Shown here one piece after another: positions 16,769-24,910 of a DNA stretch of 47,962 nucleotides. How positions within the stretch are numbered: position 1 is the first letter of the stretch; each line of letters begins with the position of its first letter. A model generated the notes under the pieces. The model did no database searches, was not told the origin of the DNA, and saw only the letters and a program-made list of their open reading frames with translations. This DNA comes from Ideonella sp. A 288. GTDB lineage: Bacteria; Pseudomonadota; Gammaproteobacteria; Burkholderiales; Burkholderiaceae_C. Position numbers and translations under genes: made by a program. The stretch spans positions 1 to 47,962 of the forward strand of contig NZ_MWLO01000160.1 in the NCBI RefSeq assembly GCF_002198735.1, in the 5' to 3' direction.

Positions 16769-16894
16769 TCATGCGCAGCCGAGCACCAGCAGCAGCACCA
16801 GCACGGCGGTGACGGCGCCGATGCGTCGCAGCGCGCGGTGCATCAGGTGCACGGGGCATTCACGCAGGCGGAGATCGAGGTACAGGGTGGCCAT
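16769..16894 (-). CDS. Small membrane protein, 41 residues
   Basis: AAGGAG lies seven bases before ATG 16894, a better start than the upstream in-frame ATGs at 16933 and 16963. The 41-residue product has a charged front (MATLYLDLRLRECPVHLMHR) and one C-terminal transmembrane segment (about 25-40) ending LGCA. I do not recognise a family. The upstream 311 bases (16895-17205) hold three TGAAC repeats and no other gene, and this gene is divergent from the Crp/Fnr regulator. Confidence 0.6.
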   Translation of the reverse strand: MATLYLDLRLRECPVHLMHRALRRIGAVTAVLVLLLVLGCA

Positions 16895-16980
16895 GGGGAG
16901 GCTCCTTCGCGAGGGGTCGATGGGGTGGGTAGACATGACGCCATCGTGCGGCGACGGCGCCATGCCCGCCAGGCGCGCGG

Positions 16981-17040
16981 TGAACGCTGCCGCTGTTCAA
17001 CAGTGAACGGAAATCCGTCCCGGAGTGAACGCGGCGCCGC
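16981..17040. promoter_or_regulatory. TGAAC repeats, candidate operator in divergent region
   Basis: TGAAC occurs at 16981, 17004 and 17036 on the plus strand. The middle copy forms an inverted repeat GTTCA-ACAG-TGAAC at 16995-17008. The region lies between the 41-residue membrane protein gene and the Crp/Fnr gene. A binding protein is not identified. The symmetry would suit a dimeric regulator. Confidence 0.35.
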
Positions 17041-17205
17041 GCCATCGATCGCGCCAGGTGCCGCGATCCGGCCACCGCGGCGGCGGCCGTGGTGTGCAGG
17101 TGCCGCCGCGGTGGCGGGCCTTGCGGCATCATGTGGCCGCATGACGCTGCACACCCCACCCGGCCCGCGGCCGGTGCCGCCGGGCCTGGGTCGGAGCCCT
17201 GGCGA

Positions 17206-17862
17206 GTGATCGATCCTGCCGTGGCCGGTTCGCCCGCGTCGGCGAACGCCCTGCCCGCCCCGCTGCTGGAGGCGTTGGCGCTGCATGGCATGACGCGGGT
17301 GCATGCCAAGGGCACGCTGGTGGTTGCCGAGGGCGAGCCGGCGTTGTCGATGTACCTGGTGCACGAGGGCCAGTTGCGGGTGTTCGTGTCCGACGAGGAC
17401 GGCCGCGAGGTGCAGCTCAACACGCTGGGCCCGGGTGAGTACTTCGGCGAACTGATGCTGGGAAGCCAGGTGCGCACGGCCACCGTGCAGACGCTGACGC
17501 GCGCGCGCCTGACGATGATCACCCGGCCCGAGTTCGAGCGCGCGCTGGCCGAGCGGCCTGACCTGGCCTTCCACGTCATCCAGCACCTGATCGAGCGCGT
17601 GCGCGTGCTCAGCCGCAACGTGCAGGGGCTGGTCTCGATGGACGTCTACGGCCGCGTGGTGCGGCTGTTCAACGAGCTGGCGGTGGACCTGGACGGCCAG
17701 CGCGCCGTGCCCGGCCCCTTGAGCCAGCAGAAGATCGCCGACCGCGTGGGCGCCTCGCGCAGCATGGTCAACCGCATCCTGCAGGAGCTGGCCGGGGGCG
17801 GCTACATCGAGGTCGGCCGCGACCGCATCCTGCTGAAGAGGGCGCTGCCCAAGCGTTGGTGA
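17206..17862 (+). CDS. Crp/Fnr family transcription regulator
   Basis: The 218-residue protein has a cyclic-nucleotide-binding-like domain (residues about 20-130; GTLVVAEGEPALSMYLVHEGQLRVF and the GPGEYFGELML turn, with R-T-A-x-V six residues on) and a C-terminal winged helix (LSQQKIADRVGASRSMVNRIL, about 175-195). The GELML-x(6)-RTA pattern resembles the phosphate-binding cassette of cAMP receptors, while the N-terminal Fnr iron-sulfur cysteines are absent, so an oxygen-sensing Fnr role is unlikely. GTG 17206 with GGAG upstream is my start; ATG 17131 is possible. The next gene starts eight bases after the stop. Confidence 0.85.
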   Translation: MIDPAVAGSPASANALPAPLLEALALHGMTRVHAKGTLVVAEGEPALSMYLVHEGQLRVFVSDEDGREVQLNTLGPGEYFGELMLGSQVRTATVQTLTRARLTMITRPEFERALAERPDLAFHVIQHLIERVRVLSRNVQGLVSMDVYGRVVRLFNELAVDLDGQRAVPGPLSQQKIADRVGASRSMVNRILQELAGGGYIEVGRDRILLKRALPKRW

Positions 17863-17870
17863 GGGTGGTG

Positions 17871-18665
17871 ATGGCCGGATCCGATCCCGCGCCCCTGGGG
17901 ACAGTGCACCAGCGCCGGCTGCGCGAGGTCTGGCGCTCGGCGGGGTGGCCGTACCAGGACCTGGTGGAGGTGGAGTTGCTCGACGCCGGGTGGCTCGAAC
18001 GGGTGCGCGACGGGAACGGCCGCGAGACGCTGCGCGTCACCGACGCCGGCGTGGCCGTGCTGGCGCAGACCTTGCGCCGCAATCGTGCCGCCCGCGACGC
18101 GCACGAGGCGCTGGTGGCCCGCGTGGCGCGCGAGATGCAGCGCGCCGGGCGGGTGGTGTGGCGCGGCCTGGCGCTGCGCGCGCGCGTCGGCGCCGAGGCG
18201 GGCGATGCCGATGCCGCCGGGTGGACGATGGCCATGCCCGATGTCTATTCGATCCGCCACACCACGGTGGAGGACTACGTCGAGCCGATCGTCCACGAGA
18301 TCAAGGTGCGGCGTGCCGACCTGCTGTCGGACCTGCGGCGGCCCACCAAGGGTGAGGCGTACCGCTGGCTCGGCGGCGAGTGCTGGTACGTGATCCGCGC
18401 CGGCATCGCCCTGCCGGAGGAGATTCCCCCGTGCTACGGCGTGATGCTGGCCGATGATGCCGGCGCCCTCGACGTGGCCCGCCCGGCCCCCCGGCGGGCG
18501 ATGCGCCTGCCATTCGCGGTGTGGATGGCGCTGGCCCGCGCGACGCCCGAGCCGCTGGACGACGCGCCCCAGCCCGGCCTCGGCGGCGCCAACGACGCGT
18601 TGCCGGGCGACGAACACGTCGACCCCTCGGGCGGAGGCCTGCCACCACCAGACGACGGCGCCTGA
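17871..18665 (+). CDS. MmcB-like PD-(D/E)xK nuclease-fold protein
   Basis: The 264-residue protein has an N-terminal helical part (about 10-95, winged-helix-like, with LRVTDAGVAVLAQTL) and a central region with MPDVYSI near 123, VHEIKVRRADLLSDLRRP near 144-160 and a following ECWYVI strand. Asp...Glu-x-Lys followed by a helix with Arg/Lys is the PD-(D/E)xK nuclease core. The spacing and the ADLLSD helix resemble MmcB-type DNA repair proteins. The C-terminal 35 residues are acidic and Gly/Pro-rich. GAGG precedes ATG 17871, eight bases after the Crp/Fnr stop, suggesting one operon. The family assignment is a motif-level inference. Confidence 0.65.
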   Translation: MAGSDPAPLGTVHQRRLREVWRSAGWPYQDLVEVELLDAGWLERVRDGNGRETLRVTDAGVAVLAQTLRRNRAARDAHEALVARVAREMQRAGRVVWRGLALRARVGAEAGDADAAGWTMAMPDVYSIRHTTVEDYVEPIVHEIKVRRADLLSDLRRPTKGEAYRWLGGECWYVIRAGIALPEEIPPCYGVMLADDAGALDVARPAPRRAMRLPFAVWMALARATPEPLDDAPQPGLGGANDALPGDEHVDPSGGGLPPPDDGA

Positions 18666-18703
18666 CCGCACAATATCGGTCGTCTTGCCAAGGAGCCGTC
18701 CCG

Positions 18704-20278
18704 ATGCGCCGAATCCCCCTGGTTTCCGCCCGCACCGTGCCCGCGATCGCGCTGGCGGTGCTGCTGGCCCTGTCCCCGCCGACATTGCATGCGGCGGGTG
18801 TGGCCTGGTCGTATGCCGCCGAGGACAGCGACATCGAGCGCGTCTTTGCCCAGGCGCGCAGCGAGAAGAAGCCGGTGCTGCTGTACTGGGGCGCCAAGTG
18901 GTGCCCGCCGTGCAACCAGCTGAAGGCGACGCTGTTCAACCGCCAGGATTTCATCGAGCGCTCGAAGGCCGTGGTGCCCGTCAACATCGACGGCGACCTG
19001 CCGGGCGCACAGAAGCTGGGCGCGCGCTTCAAGGTGCGCGGCTACCCGACGATGATCCTGCTGACGCCCGAGGGCACCGAGATCACCCGGCTGCCTGGCG
19101 AGGCCGACGCACCGCAGGTCATCGCGATGCTGCAGCGGGCCCAGTCCGGCGGCAGGCCGGTGAAGACGCTGCTGGCCGAGGCCCAGGCGGGCAAGCCGCT
19201 GTCCGGCAGTGACTGGCGCGCGCTGGCGCTGTATGCGTGGGACACCGACCAGGACCAGCTGGTGCCCGGGCCCGAGCGGGCCGGCCTGCTGGCGCAGCTG
19301 TCGGCCGCCTGCCCGCCGGCCGAAACCGAGTCGGCCACGCGACTGCTGTTCAAGGCCCTGGCCGCCAGCAACGAGAGCACGGGCCTGAAGCCCGACGCCG
19401 CGCTGCGCGAGAAGGTGCGCAAGCTGCTGGCGCAGCCCGCCGTGGCGCGGGCGCAGATGGACACGCTGGTCAATTTCGCGCCCGACATCACGCGGGCCCT
19501 GGCGCCGGAGCCGGGCGCCGAACGCCGCCGCGTCGCCGCGGCCTTCGACACCGCGCTTCAGCGGCTGGAGGCCGACGCCACGATGTCGCGGGCGGACCGC
19601 CTGTCGGCCCTGGTGGGCCGCGTCGAGCTGGCCCGGCTGGACGGACCGAAGGACGCGCTGAACCCCAAGCTCGACGCCCGCTTGCTGAAGCAGGTGCGGG
19701 CCCATGCGGCCCGCGTCGACCGCGAGATCACCGACAGCTTTGAGCGCCAGGCGGTGGTCACCGGTGCGGGCCACATGCTGGCCCAGGCCGGGCTGTGGAC
19801 CGACAGCGACGCGCTGCTGAAGGCCAATCTGGCGAAGAGCCATTCGCCGTACTACCTGATGAGCCAGCTGGCCGGCAACGCACGCAAGCTCGGCCGCAAG
19901 GACGAGGCGCTGACCTGGTACCAGCAGGCCTTCGACGGCGCCGAGGGACCGGCGACGCGCCTGCAGTGGGGGGCCAGCTACATCAGTGCGCTGGTCGAGC
20001 TGGCGCCGCAGGACGCAGAACGCATCGAGCGCACCGTGCGCCAGCTGTTCATCGAGGCGGGACAGGACAAGTCGGCGTTCTACGAGCGCAGCGCGCGGTC
20101 GTTGCAACGCGTCGGCTCCAAGCTCGCAGGCTGGAGCGGCGACGGCTCGCAGGCGGCCCTGGAGCGCCTTCGCACCCAACTGGACGACGTGTGCAAGGGC
20201 CTCGACGCCGCCGATGCGCAACGCGCCACCTGTGAATCGGTGGCGCGGACGCTGTCGCCGAAGCCCGCGCTTACTTGA
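18704..20278 (+). CDS. Exported thioredoxin-domain protein with helical C-terminal region
   Basis: The 524-residue protein has a signal peptide (about 1-30, ending LHAAG), a thioredoxin domain (residues 35-145) with redox site WCPPC at 66-70 and cis-proline segment GYPTMI near 107-112, and a C-terminal 370 residues that are helical and TPR-like (ARKLGRKDEALTWYQQAF near 395). This is the layout of periplasmic thioredoxin-fold proteins that reduce or scaffold client proteins. The client is unknown. AAGGAG lies nine bases before ATG. The last eight bases overlap the convergent GST gene. Confidence 0.86.
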   Translation: MRRIPLVSARTVPAIALAVLLALSPPTLHAAGVAWSYAAEDSDIERVFAQARSEKKPVLLYWGAKWCPPCNQLKATLFNRQDFIERSKAVVPVNIDGDLPGAQKLGARFKVRGYPTMILLTPEGTEITRLPGEADAPQVIAMLQRAQSGGRPVKTLLAEAQAGKPLSGSDWRALALYAWDTDQDQLVPGPERAGLLAQLSAACPPAETESATRLLFKALAASNESTGLKPDAALREKVRKLLAQPAVARAQMDTLVNFAPDITRALAPEPGAERRRVAAAFDTALQRLEADATMSRADRLSALVGRVELARLDGPKDALNPKLDARLLKQVRAHAARVDREITDSFERQAVVTGAGHMLAQAGLWTDSDALLKANLAKSHSPYYLMSQLAGNARKLGRKDEALTWYQQAFDGAEGPATRLQWGASYISALVELAPQDAERIERTVRQLFIEAGQDKSAFYERSARSLQRVGSKLAGWSGDGSQAALERLRTQLDDVCKGLDAADAQRATCESVARTLSPKPALT

Positions 20279-20879
20279 TAAGGCCTTCGGCCTTCAGCGC
20301 GGCCTGCACGGCCGGGCGAGCGGCCATGCGGCCCATGAAGGCCTGCAGGTTGGCAAACCCGCTGGCGTCCACGCCCACGTACTGGCACCAGTTGGTCACG
20401 GTGAACAGGTAGGCGTCGGCCACCGTGAAGGTGTCGCCGGTGAGGTAGGCCTTGCCTTCGAGCTGCTCGTTGACGTACTTGAAGCGGGCGGCCAGCTTGT
20501 CGCGGAACATCGCCTTGGCCTCGTCGGGCATGCCCGGCGTGAACAGCGGCGAGAAGGTCTTGTGCAGTTCGGTGGAGATGAAGTTCAGCCACTCGACCAG
20601 GCGGTAGCGGGCCATCGTGCCGTTGGCGGGCGCCAGCCCCTTGGCGGGCACCAGGTCGGCCAGGTACTGCACGATCGCCGGCCCTTCGGACAGGCGCTGG
20701 CCGTCGTCGAGCTCGAGCAGCGGCACGTAGCCCTTCGGGTTGATCGTGTAGTAGTCGGTGCCGTCGTTCAGCTTGTGGGTCTTGGTGCTGGCCAGCACCG
20801 CCTCGAACGGCAGGCCGGTTTCCTGCAGCACGATGTGCGGGCTGAGCGAACAGGCGCCGGGGCTGTAGTAGAGCTTCAT
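20271..20879 (-). CDS. gstA: Beta-class glutathione S-transferase
   Basis: The 202-residue enzyme conjugates glutathione to electrophiles. It opens MKLYYSPGACSL, so Cys10, the hallmark of bacterial beta-class GSTs, is present. The glutathione-site pattern follows: NPKGYVPLLELDDG near 47-60 and EGPAIVQYLAD near 64-74. The C-terminal helical domain includes GDTFTVADAYLF near 147-158, the conserved N-capping segment. A clear GGAGA lies a few bases before ATG. It converges on the thioredoxin-domain gene. Confidence 0.92.
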   Translation of the reverse strand: MKLYYSPGACSLSPHIVLQETGLPFEAVLASTKTHKLNDGTDYYTINPKGYVPLLELDDGQRLSEGPAIVQYLADLVPAKGLAPANGTMARYRLVEWLNFISTELHKTFSPLFTPGMPDEAKAMFRDKLAARFKYVNEQLEGKAYLTGDTFTVADAYLFTVTNWCQYVGVDASGFANLQAFMGRMAARPAVQAALKAEGLIK

Positions 20880-20956
20880 GGACGATCTCCTCTTTGGTGT
20901 ATTAGACGGGGGACCCGGACGATACCCTGGCCACCTTGCCCCTGTGCCACGCTGCG

Positions 20957-21628
20957 CTATCGCGCGCCAGCGCCGCGCAGCAGGCCCACGATGGCCCGCT
21001 GGCCGCGCCGTTCGGCGTGCTGCAGCGCGGTGACGCCGTCGCGGTCGGCGAGGTCGAGCCGGGCGCCGCGGGCCACCAGCAGCCGCACGATCTCGGTGTG
21101 CGCCGGGCCGCCGTCGCCCAGGATCACCGCCTCGAGCAGGGCCGTCCAGCCCAGGCGGTTGACGTGGTCGACGTCGATGGCGCTGGCCAGCAGCACGCGC
21201 ACCGTGTCGACATGGCCGTGGTGGCAGGCCGGGATCAGCGCCGTGCCGCCATAGCGGTTGGTGCGGCGGAAGTCGGCGCGGGGCAGGGCCAGCCGCACGA
21301 TCTCGGTCAGGCCGCCGGCGCCGGCCAGCAGGAACGCGCTGTCCTGGATGTCGTCCTGCGCGTTGACGTCGGCGCCCTGGGCGATGAGCAGCCGGGCGAC
21401 CTCGGTGTGGCCGCCCTGGGTGGCGGCGAGCACCGCGTTGCGGCCCCGGCCGTCGGCGTCGTTGACAGCGGCCCCGTCGCGCAGCAGGCGCTGCACGGCG
21501 GCGAGGTCGCCGCGGGCCGCGGCGTCGACCAGCGCGGGGGCCGGCCCGGCCGCCAGGGCGCCGGAGGCCAGCGCCCCTGCCAGGGCGACAACGAGTCGGC
21601 GGTCAGCGCGCACGCGGCGGCCCGGCAT
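20957..21628 (-). CDS. Exported ankyrin repeat protein
   Basis: The 223-residue product starts MPGRRVRADRRLVVALAGALASGALAA, an export leader, then carries about five ankyrin repeats: ALVDAAARGDLAAVQRLLRDGA, NAVLAATQGGHTEVARLLIAQGADV, a degenerate third, ALIPACHHGHVDTVRVLL and TALLEAVILGDGGPAHTEIVRLLVARGA. Ankyrin repeats mediate protein contacts. Its first 26 bases lie within the end of the deaminase gene, so the two are co-transcribed. Bacterial secreted ankyrin proteins are often found beside an enzyme they bind; this is an inference for this pair. Confidence 0.85.
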   Translation of the reverse strand: MPGRRVRADRRLVVALAGALASGALAAGPAPALVDAAARGDLAAVQRLLRDGAAVNDADGRGRNAVLAATQGGHTEVARLLIAQGADVNAQDDIQDSAFLLAGAGGLTEIVRLALPRADFRRTNRYGGTALIPACHHGHVDTVRVLLASAIDVDHVNRLGWTALLEAVILGDGGPAHTEIVRLLVARGARLDLADRDGVTALQHAERRGQRAIVGLLRGAGAR

Positions 21629-22028
21629 CGGTGCCTTCGCCGTGGAACATGCGGGCGATGCCGGCACGTGCGGCGGCGGCCTCGCACAGGTGGCAGGGTC
21701 GCGAGCTCGACACCAGCAGCAGGCCGCCGAGGTCGTTGCGGCCCAAACGGTGGGCGGCATCGCGCAGGGCCTCGCGCTCGGCGTGGGCGTCGAGGTTCTG
21801 GCGGGTGACGACGCGGCTGGGGGCCTCGCCGACGATGCGCCAGGTGGCGTCGACGACGACCGCGCCGTAGGGCTGGTCGCCGCTCAGCACCGCGGCGTCG
21901 CGCAGTGCCCGCGCGCGGGCCAGGGCCGCGACCAGGCCCGGCGGCAGGGCGGGCGAGGCCTGGCCGAGCACGGCCCAAGGCCATGCGACGCCGCAGGCCA
22001 GCCACGCGAGTCGGCGTTGTCCGTCCAT
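21603..22028 (-). CDS. Nucleoside deaminase-fold protein with signal peptide
   Basis: The 141-residue protein carries the cytidine/deoxycytidylate deaminase zinc motif: HAERE near residues 79-83 (zinc His and catalytic Glu) and PCHLCE near 109-114 (two zinc Cys). The N-terminus, MDGQRRLAWLACGVAWPW and on to LGQASP, reads as a signal peptide, unusual for guanine or tRNA-adenosine deaminases, which are cytoplasmic. At 141 residues it is slightly short but holds the complete motif pair. The start is 21 bases from the oppositely directed glutaredoxin-like gene. The substrate is unknown. Confidence 0.8.
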   Translation of the reverse strand: MDGQRRLAWLACGVAWPWAVLGQASPALPPGLVAALARARALRDAAVLSGDQPYGAVVVDATWRIVGEAPSRVVTRQNLDAHAEREALRDAAHRLGRNDLGGLLLVSSSRPCHLCEAAAARAGIARMFHGEGTDAGPPRAR

Positions 22029-22049
22029 CGGCGCAGTATGCTGGGCTGC

Positions 22050-22439
22050 ATGGCCACTGTCACCCCCACCATGCCCCGACCCATCCTTGCCGACGACCAG
22101 ATCCACCCCGCCATCCGCACCCAGGTCGCCACGCTGCACGCCGATGTGGTGCGGTCGGTCCAGGAGGCCGCGGCCACGCACCCGGTGGTGGTGGTCGGCA
22201 TGGGCGGCAACCCGTTCGTGCGCAAGGCCCGCCGTGCGCTCGACGCGGCCGGCGTGGCCCACAAGGATCTGGACTTCGGCAACTACTTCACCGACTGGCG
22301 CCGGCGCAACGCGCTGAAGCTGTGGACCGGCTGGCCGACCTTTCCGATGGTCTTCGTGCGCGGCATGCTGGTGGGGGGCGCCACCGATGTGCAGAAACTG
22401 ATCGACAGTGGCGAACTGGCCCGCATGCTGGCCGCCTGA
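22050..22439 (+). CDS. Glutaredoxin-like protein lacking the active-site cysteine
   Basis: The 129-residue protein follows monothiol glutaredoxins in outline: a central VVVVGMGGNPFVRKARRAL block (residues about 46-64) and WTGWPTFPMVFVRGMLVGGATDV near 92-114, matching the cis-proline and glutathione-binding part of Grx4-type proteins. Where these have CGFS, this protein reads GGNP, so there is no catalytic cysteine. In-frame ATG 22038 is an alternative start. The gene diverges from the deaminase with a 21-base gap, too short for two separate full promoters. It may bind rather than reduce. Confidence 0.78.
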   Translation: MATVTPTMPRPILADDQIHPAIRTQVATLHADVVRSVQEAAATHPVVVVGMGGNPFVRKARRALDAAGVAHKDLDFGNYFTDWRRRNALKLWTGWPTFPMVFVRGMLVGGATDVQKLIDSGELARMLAA

Positions 22440-22592
22440 TCGTCGGGCCGGGCGCGGTGTTGCGTCTGGCGGCGCTGCCCGGGAGCCCGCAGACCGGCCA
22501 GCACGGTGGCAACGGATCAGCCGTCGAATCGCGGCAAGTCGTCACTGAAGTGCGACTGCGCTGACGTCGGTGGAAGGTGGCGGACGCACACA

Positions 22593-24122
22593 ATGCGGGC
22601 CATGGCGATTCGAGGCTTGCGGCGCACCTGGTGCGACGGTGGTGGCGGGCGCGTCACCAGGGTGCTGGCGGCGGCGGCGGTGCTGATGGCGTCGGCCACC
22701 GTGCGCCCACAGGGCCTGTCGCTCGTCCCCTGCAAGCTCGACGGCGTGGAGCACGAGGCCCGGTGCGGCGTCGTGCGGCGGGCGCTGGACCCTTCGCGAC
22801 CCCAAGGGACGGCCATCGACGTGCATGTGGCGGTGCTGCCGGCCGTGGCGCGGCGCAAGGCGTCCGACCCGGTGTTCTTCTTCGCCGGCGGCCCGGGCCA
22901 GAGTGCCATCGACCTGGCCGGCCCGCTGTCCAGGCGCTTCGCGCGACTGTCCAATCGGCGCGACCTGGTCTTCGTCGACCAGCGCGGCACCGGCCGCAGC
23001 GCCCCGCTGAAATGCGCCGACGACGACCTGCGGTCCGTGTTGCGTCCGATGGCCGAGACGGCCGACGAGGCCCGTCGCCTGCAGCGCCTGCGCGAGTGCG
23101 CGGCCATGCTGCAGGCCCTGCCGCACGGCGACCTGCGCCGGTACACCACCGCCATCGCGATGGCCGACGTGGACGCGGTGCGTGCCGCGCTCGGGGTCGA
23201 GCGGCTCAACGCCATCGGCGCGTCCTACGGCACCCGCGCGGTGCTGGAGTACCAGCGGCAGTTTCCGCAACGCGTGCGGCGTGCAGTGCTGGACGGCGTG
23301 GCGCCGGCCGACATGGTGCTGCCGGCCTCGTTCTCGCCGGACAACCAGGCCGCGCTCGAGGCGGTGTTTGCCGCGTGCGAGCAGGAGGACGCGTGCAAGC
23401 GGCGTTATCCGATGCTGCGCCAGCGTTGGCAGGCCCTGCTGGCGCGGCTGCCGATGCCGGCCGTGGTGCCGCACCCGGTGAGCGGCCGCGAGGAGCGCGT
23501 CACCGTGACGCGCGAACTGCTGCTGTCCGCGGTGCGCACGCCGCTGTACGTGCCGCTGCTGGCATCGGCGCTGCCGGCGGCACTGGACGAGGCGGCCGAC
23601 GGGCGCTTCGCGGCGCTGGTCGGCCTGGGCCAGGCCATGAGCGGCAGCGGCCGGGGGGCGGGCCTGGCCACCGGCATGCATTTCTCGGTGGTCTGTGCCG
23701 AGGACGTGCCGCGCCTGGCCGGCGACATCGATCGGCCCGGGGCCGATTTCGGCCAGACATTCGCGGCGCTGTACCGGCAGGTCTGCGAGGCCTGGCCGAA
23801 GGCGTCGGTGCCGCCGGCCTTCTTCCAACCCGTGCCGGCGCTTGCGGCCACGCTGTTGCTGTCGGGCGGCGCCGACCCGGCCACACCGCCGCGGCATGGC
23901 GATCGGGTGGCGACGGCGCTGGGCCCGAAGGCCCGGCACGTGGTGGTGCCGCAGGCCGGCCATGGCGTGCTGGCACTGGGCTGCGTGCGCGACGCGGTGC
24001 AGCGCTTCATCGACGCCGACACCGACGACGCGGCCCTGGCAGTGGATGTGTCGTGCGCGGCGGCGATGCCGCGTCCGCCGGCCTTCATCGGCTGGCCGGC
24101 CCCGGACGAGGCCGCCCGATGA
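22593..24122 (+). CDS. Exported S33-family alpha/beta hydrolase (tripeptidyl aminopeptidase-like)
   Basis: The 509-residue protein has a leader (about 20-38), an oxyanion strand VFFFAGGPGQSAIDLAG near 85-101, DQRGTGRSAPL, a nucleophile Ser in IGASYGTRAV (about 212), an acid in SGGADPATP (about 427) and a base in AGHGVLALGC (about 453). The C-terminal cap with paired Cys matches TAP-like peptidases (PF08386). It may cleave N-terminal peptides or hydrolyse esters in the periplasm. Its stop overlaps the natA-like ATG (ATGA). The start could also be ATG 22602. No strong ribosome-binding site is close to either. Confidence 0.83.
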   Translation: MRAMAIRGLRRTWCDGGGGRVTRVLAAAAVLMASATVRPQGLSLVPCKLDGVEHEARCGVVRRALDPSRPQGTAIDVHVAVLPAVARRKASDPVFFFAGGPGQSAIDLAGPLSRRFARLSNRRDLVFVDQRGTGRSAPLKCADDDLRSVLRPMAETADEARRLQRLRECAAMLQALPHGDLRRYTTAIAMADVDAVRAALGVERLNAIGASYGTRAVLEYQRQFPQRVRRAVLDGVAPADMVLPASFSPDNQAALEAVFAACEQEDACKRRYPMLRQRWQALLARLPMPAVVPHPVSGREERVTVTRELLLSAVRTPLYVPLLASALPAALDEAADGRFAALVGLGQAMSGSGRGAGLATGMHFSVVCAEDVPRLAGDIDRPGADFGQTFAALYRQVCEAWPKASVPPAFFQPVPALAATLLLSGGADPATPPRHGDRVATALGPKARHVVVPQAGHGVLALGCVRDAVQRFIDADTDDAALAVDVSCAAAMPRPPAFIGWPAPDEAAR

Positions 24123-24910
24123 TCGAGATCGACGGTCTGGTCAAGCGCTTCGTGCAGGGCCGTGGCCGCACGGCGCGGGTGGTGGACGCCGTGGCCGGGC
24201 TGAGCCTGCGCGCCGCCGATGGCTGCATCACCGGCCTGCTCGGCCCCAACGGCGCCGGCAAGACGACCACGCTGCGCATGGTGGCGGCGCTGCTGGAGCC
24301 CGATGCCGGGCGCATCACCGTGGACGGCATCGACGTGGCCGCGCGGCCGCGGCAGGCGCTGGCGCGGATGGGCGTGCTGTCGGATGCCCGCGGGCTGTAC
24401 CCGCGGCTGACCGCGCGCGAGAACATCGTCTACTACGGCCGCCTGCAGGGCCTGTCGGCCGAGGCGGCGTCGGCCCGCGCCGACACCCTGGCGCAGATGC
24501 TCGACATGGTGCCCCTGCTCGACCGTCGCACCGAAGGCTTCAGCCAGGGCGAGCGCATGAAGACAGCGCTGGCGCGGGCGCTGGTGCACGACCCCTCGCA
24601 CATCATCCTGGACGAACCGACCAACGGGCTGGACGTGCTGGCCACCCGCTCGCTGCGCGAGGCGCTGCGGCACCTGCGCGACGAGCAGCACAAGTGCATC
24701 GTCTTCTCGACGCACATCATGCAGGAGGTGGAGCGGCTGTGCGACCAGGTGGTCGTCGTCGCGGGGGGCCGCACGGTGGCCTCCGGCACCGTCGGCGAAC
24801 TGCTGGCGCGCACCGGCCACCAGGATTTCGAGGCCTGCTTCGTGCAGCTGGCCTTCGGGGCCGAGGCGGCCGGCGCAGGTGCAGGTGCAGGTGCAGGAGG
24901 GACGGCATGA
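24119..24910 (+). CDS. natA: ABC transporter ATP-binding protein, NatA type
   Basis: The 263-residue ATPase shows Walker A GPNGAGKTT near residues 42-50, FSQGERMK as the ABC signature, Walker B HIILDEPTNGLD and the switch His in FSTHIM. With NatB it forms a sodium-extrusion type exporter in Bacillus; NatA-like calls in proteobacteria are often of unknown substrate. It overlaps the hydrolase stop and the natB start by four bases each, so three products are coupled. The C-terminus is a low-complexity Ala/Gly run from a hexamer repeat at 24875-24898. Confidence 0.85.
   Translation: MIEIDGLVKRFVQGRGRTARVVDAVAGLSLRAADGCITGLLGPNGAGKTTTLRMVAALLEPDAGRITVDGIDVAARPRQALARMGVLSDARGLYPRLTARENIVYYGRLQGLSAEAASARADTLAQMLDMVPLLDRRTEGFSQGERMKTALARALVHDPSHIILDEPTNGLDVLATRSLREALRHLRDEQHKCIVFSTHIMQEVERLCDQVVVVAGGRTVASGTVGELLARTGHQDFEACFVQLAFGAEAAGAGAGAGAGGTA
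24875..24898 (+). repeat. Hexamer tandem repeat at the natA-natB junction
   Basis: GCAGGT occurs three times in tandem followed by GCAGGA, encoding Ala-Gly pairs at the NatA C-terminus. The last unit joins AGGAGG (24895-24900), the ribosome-binding site of the next gene, six bases before its ATG. Copy-number change would alter the NatA tail by two residues per unit without a frameshift. Confidence 0.75.
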
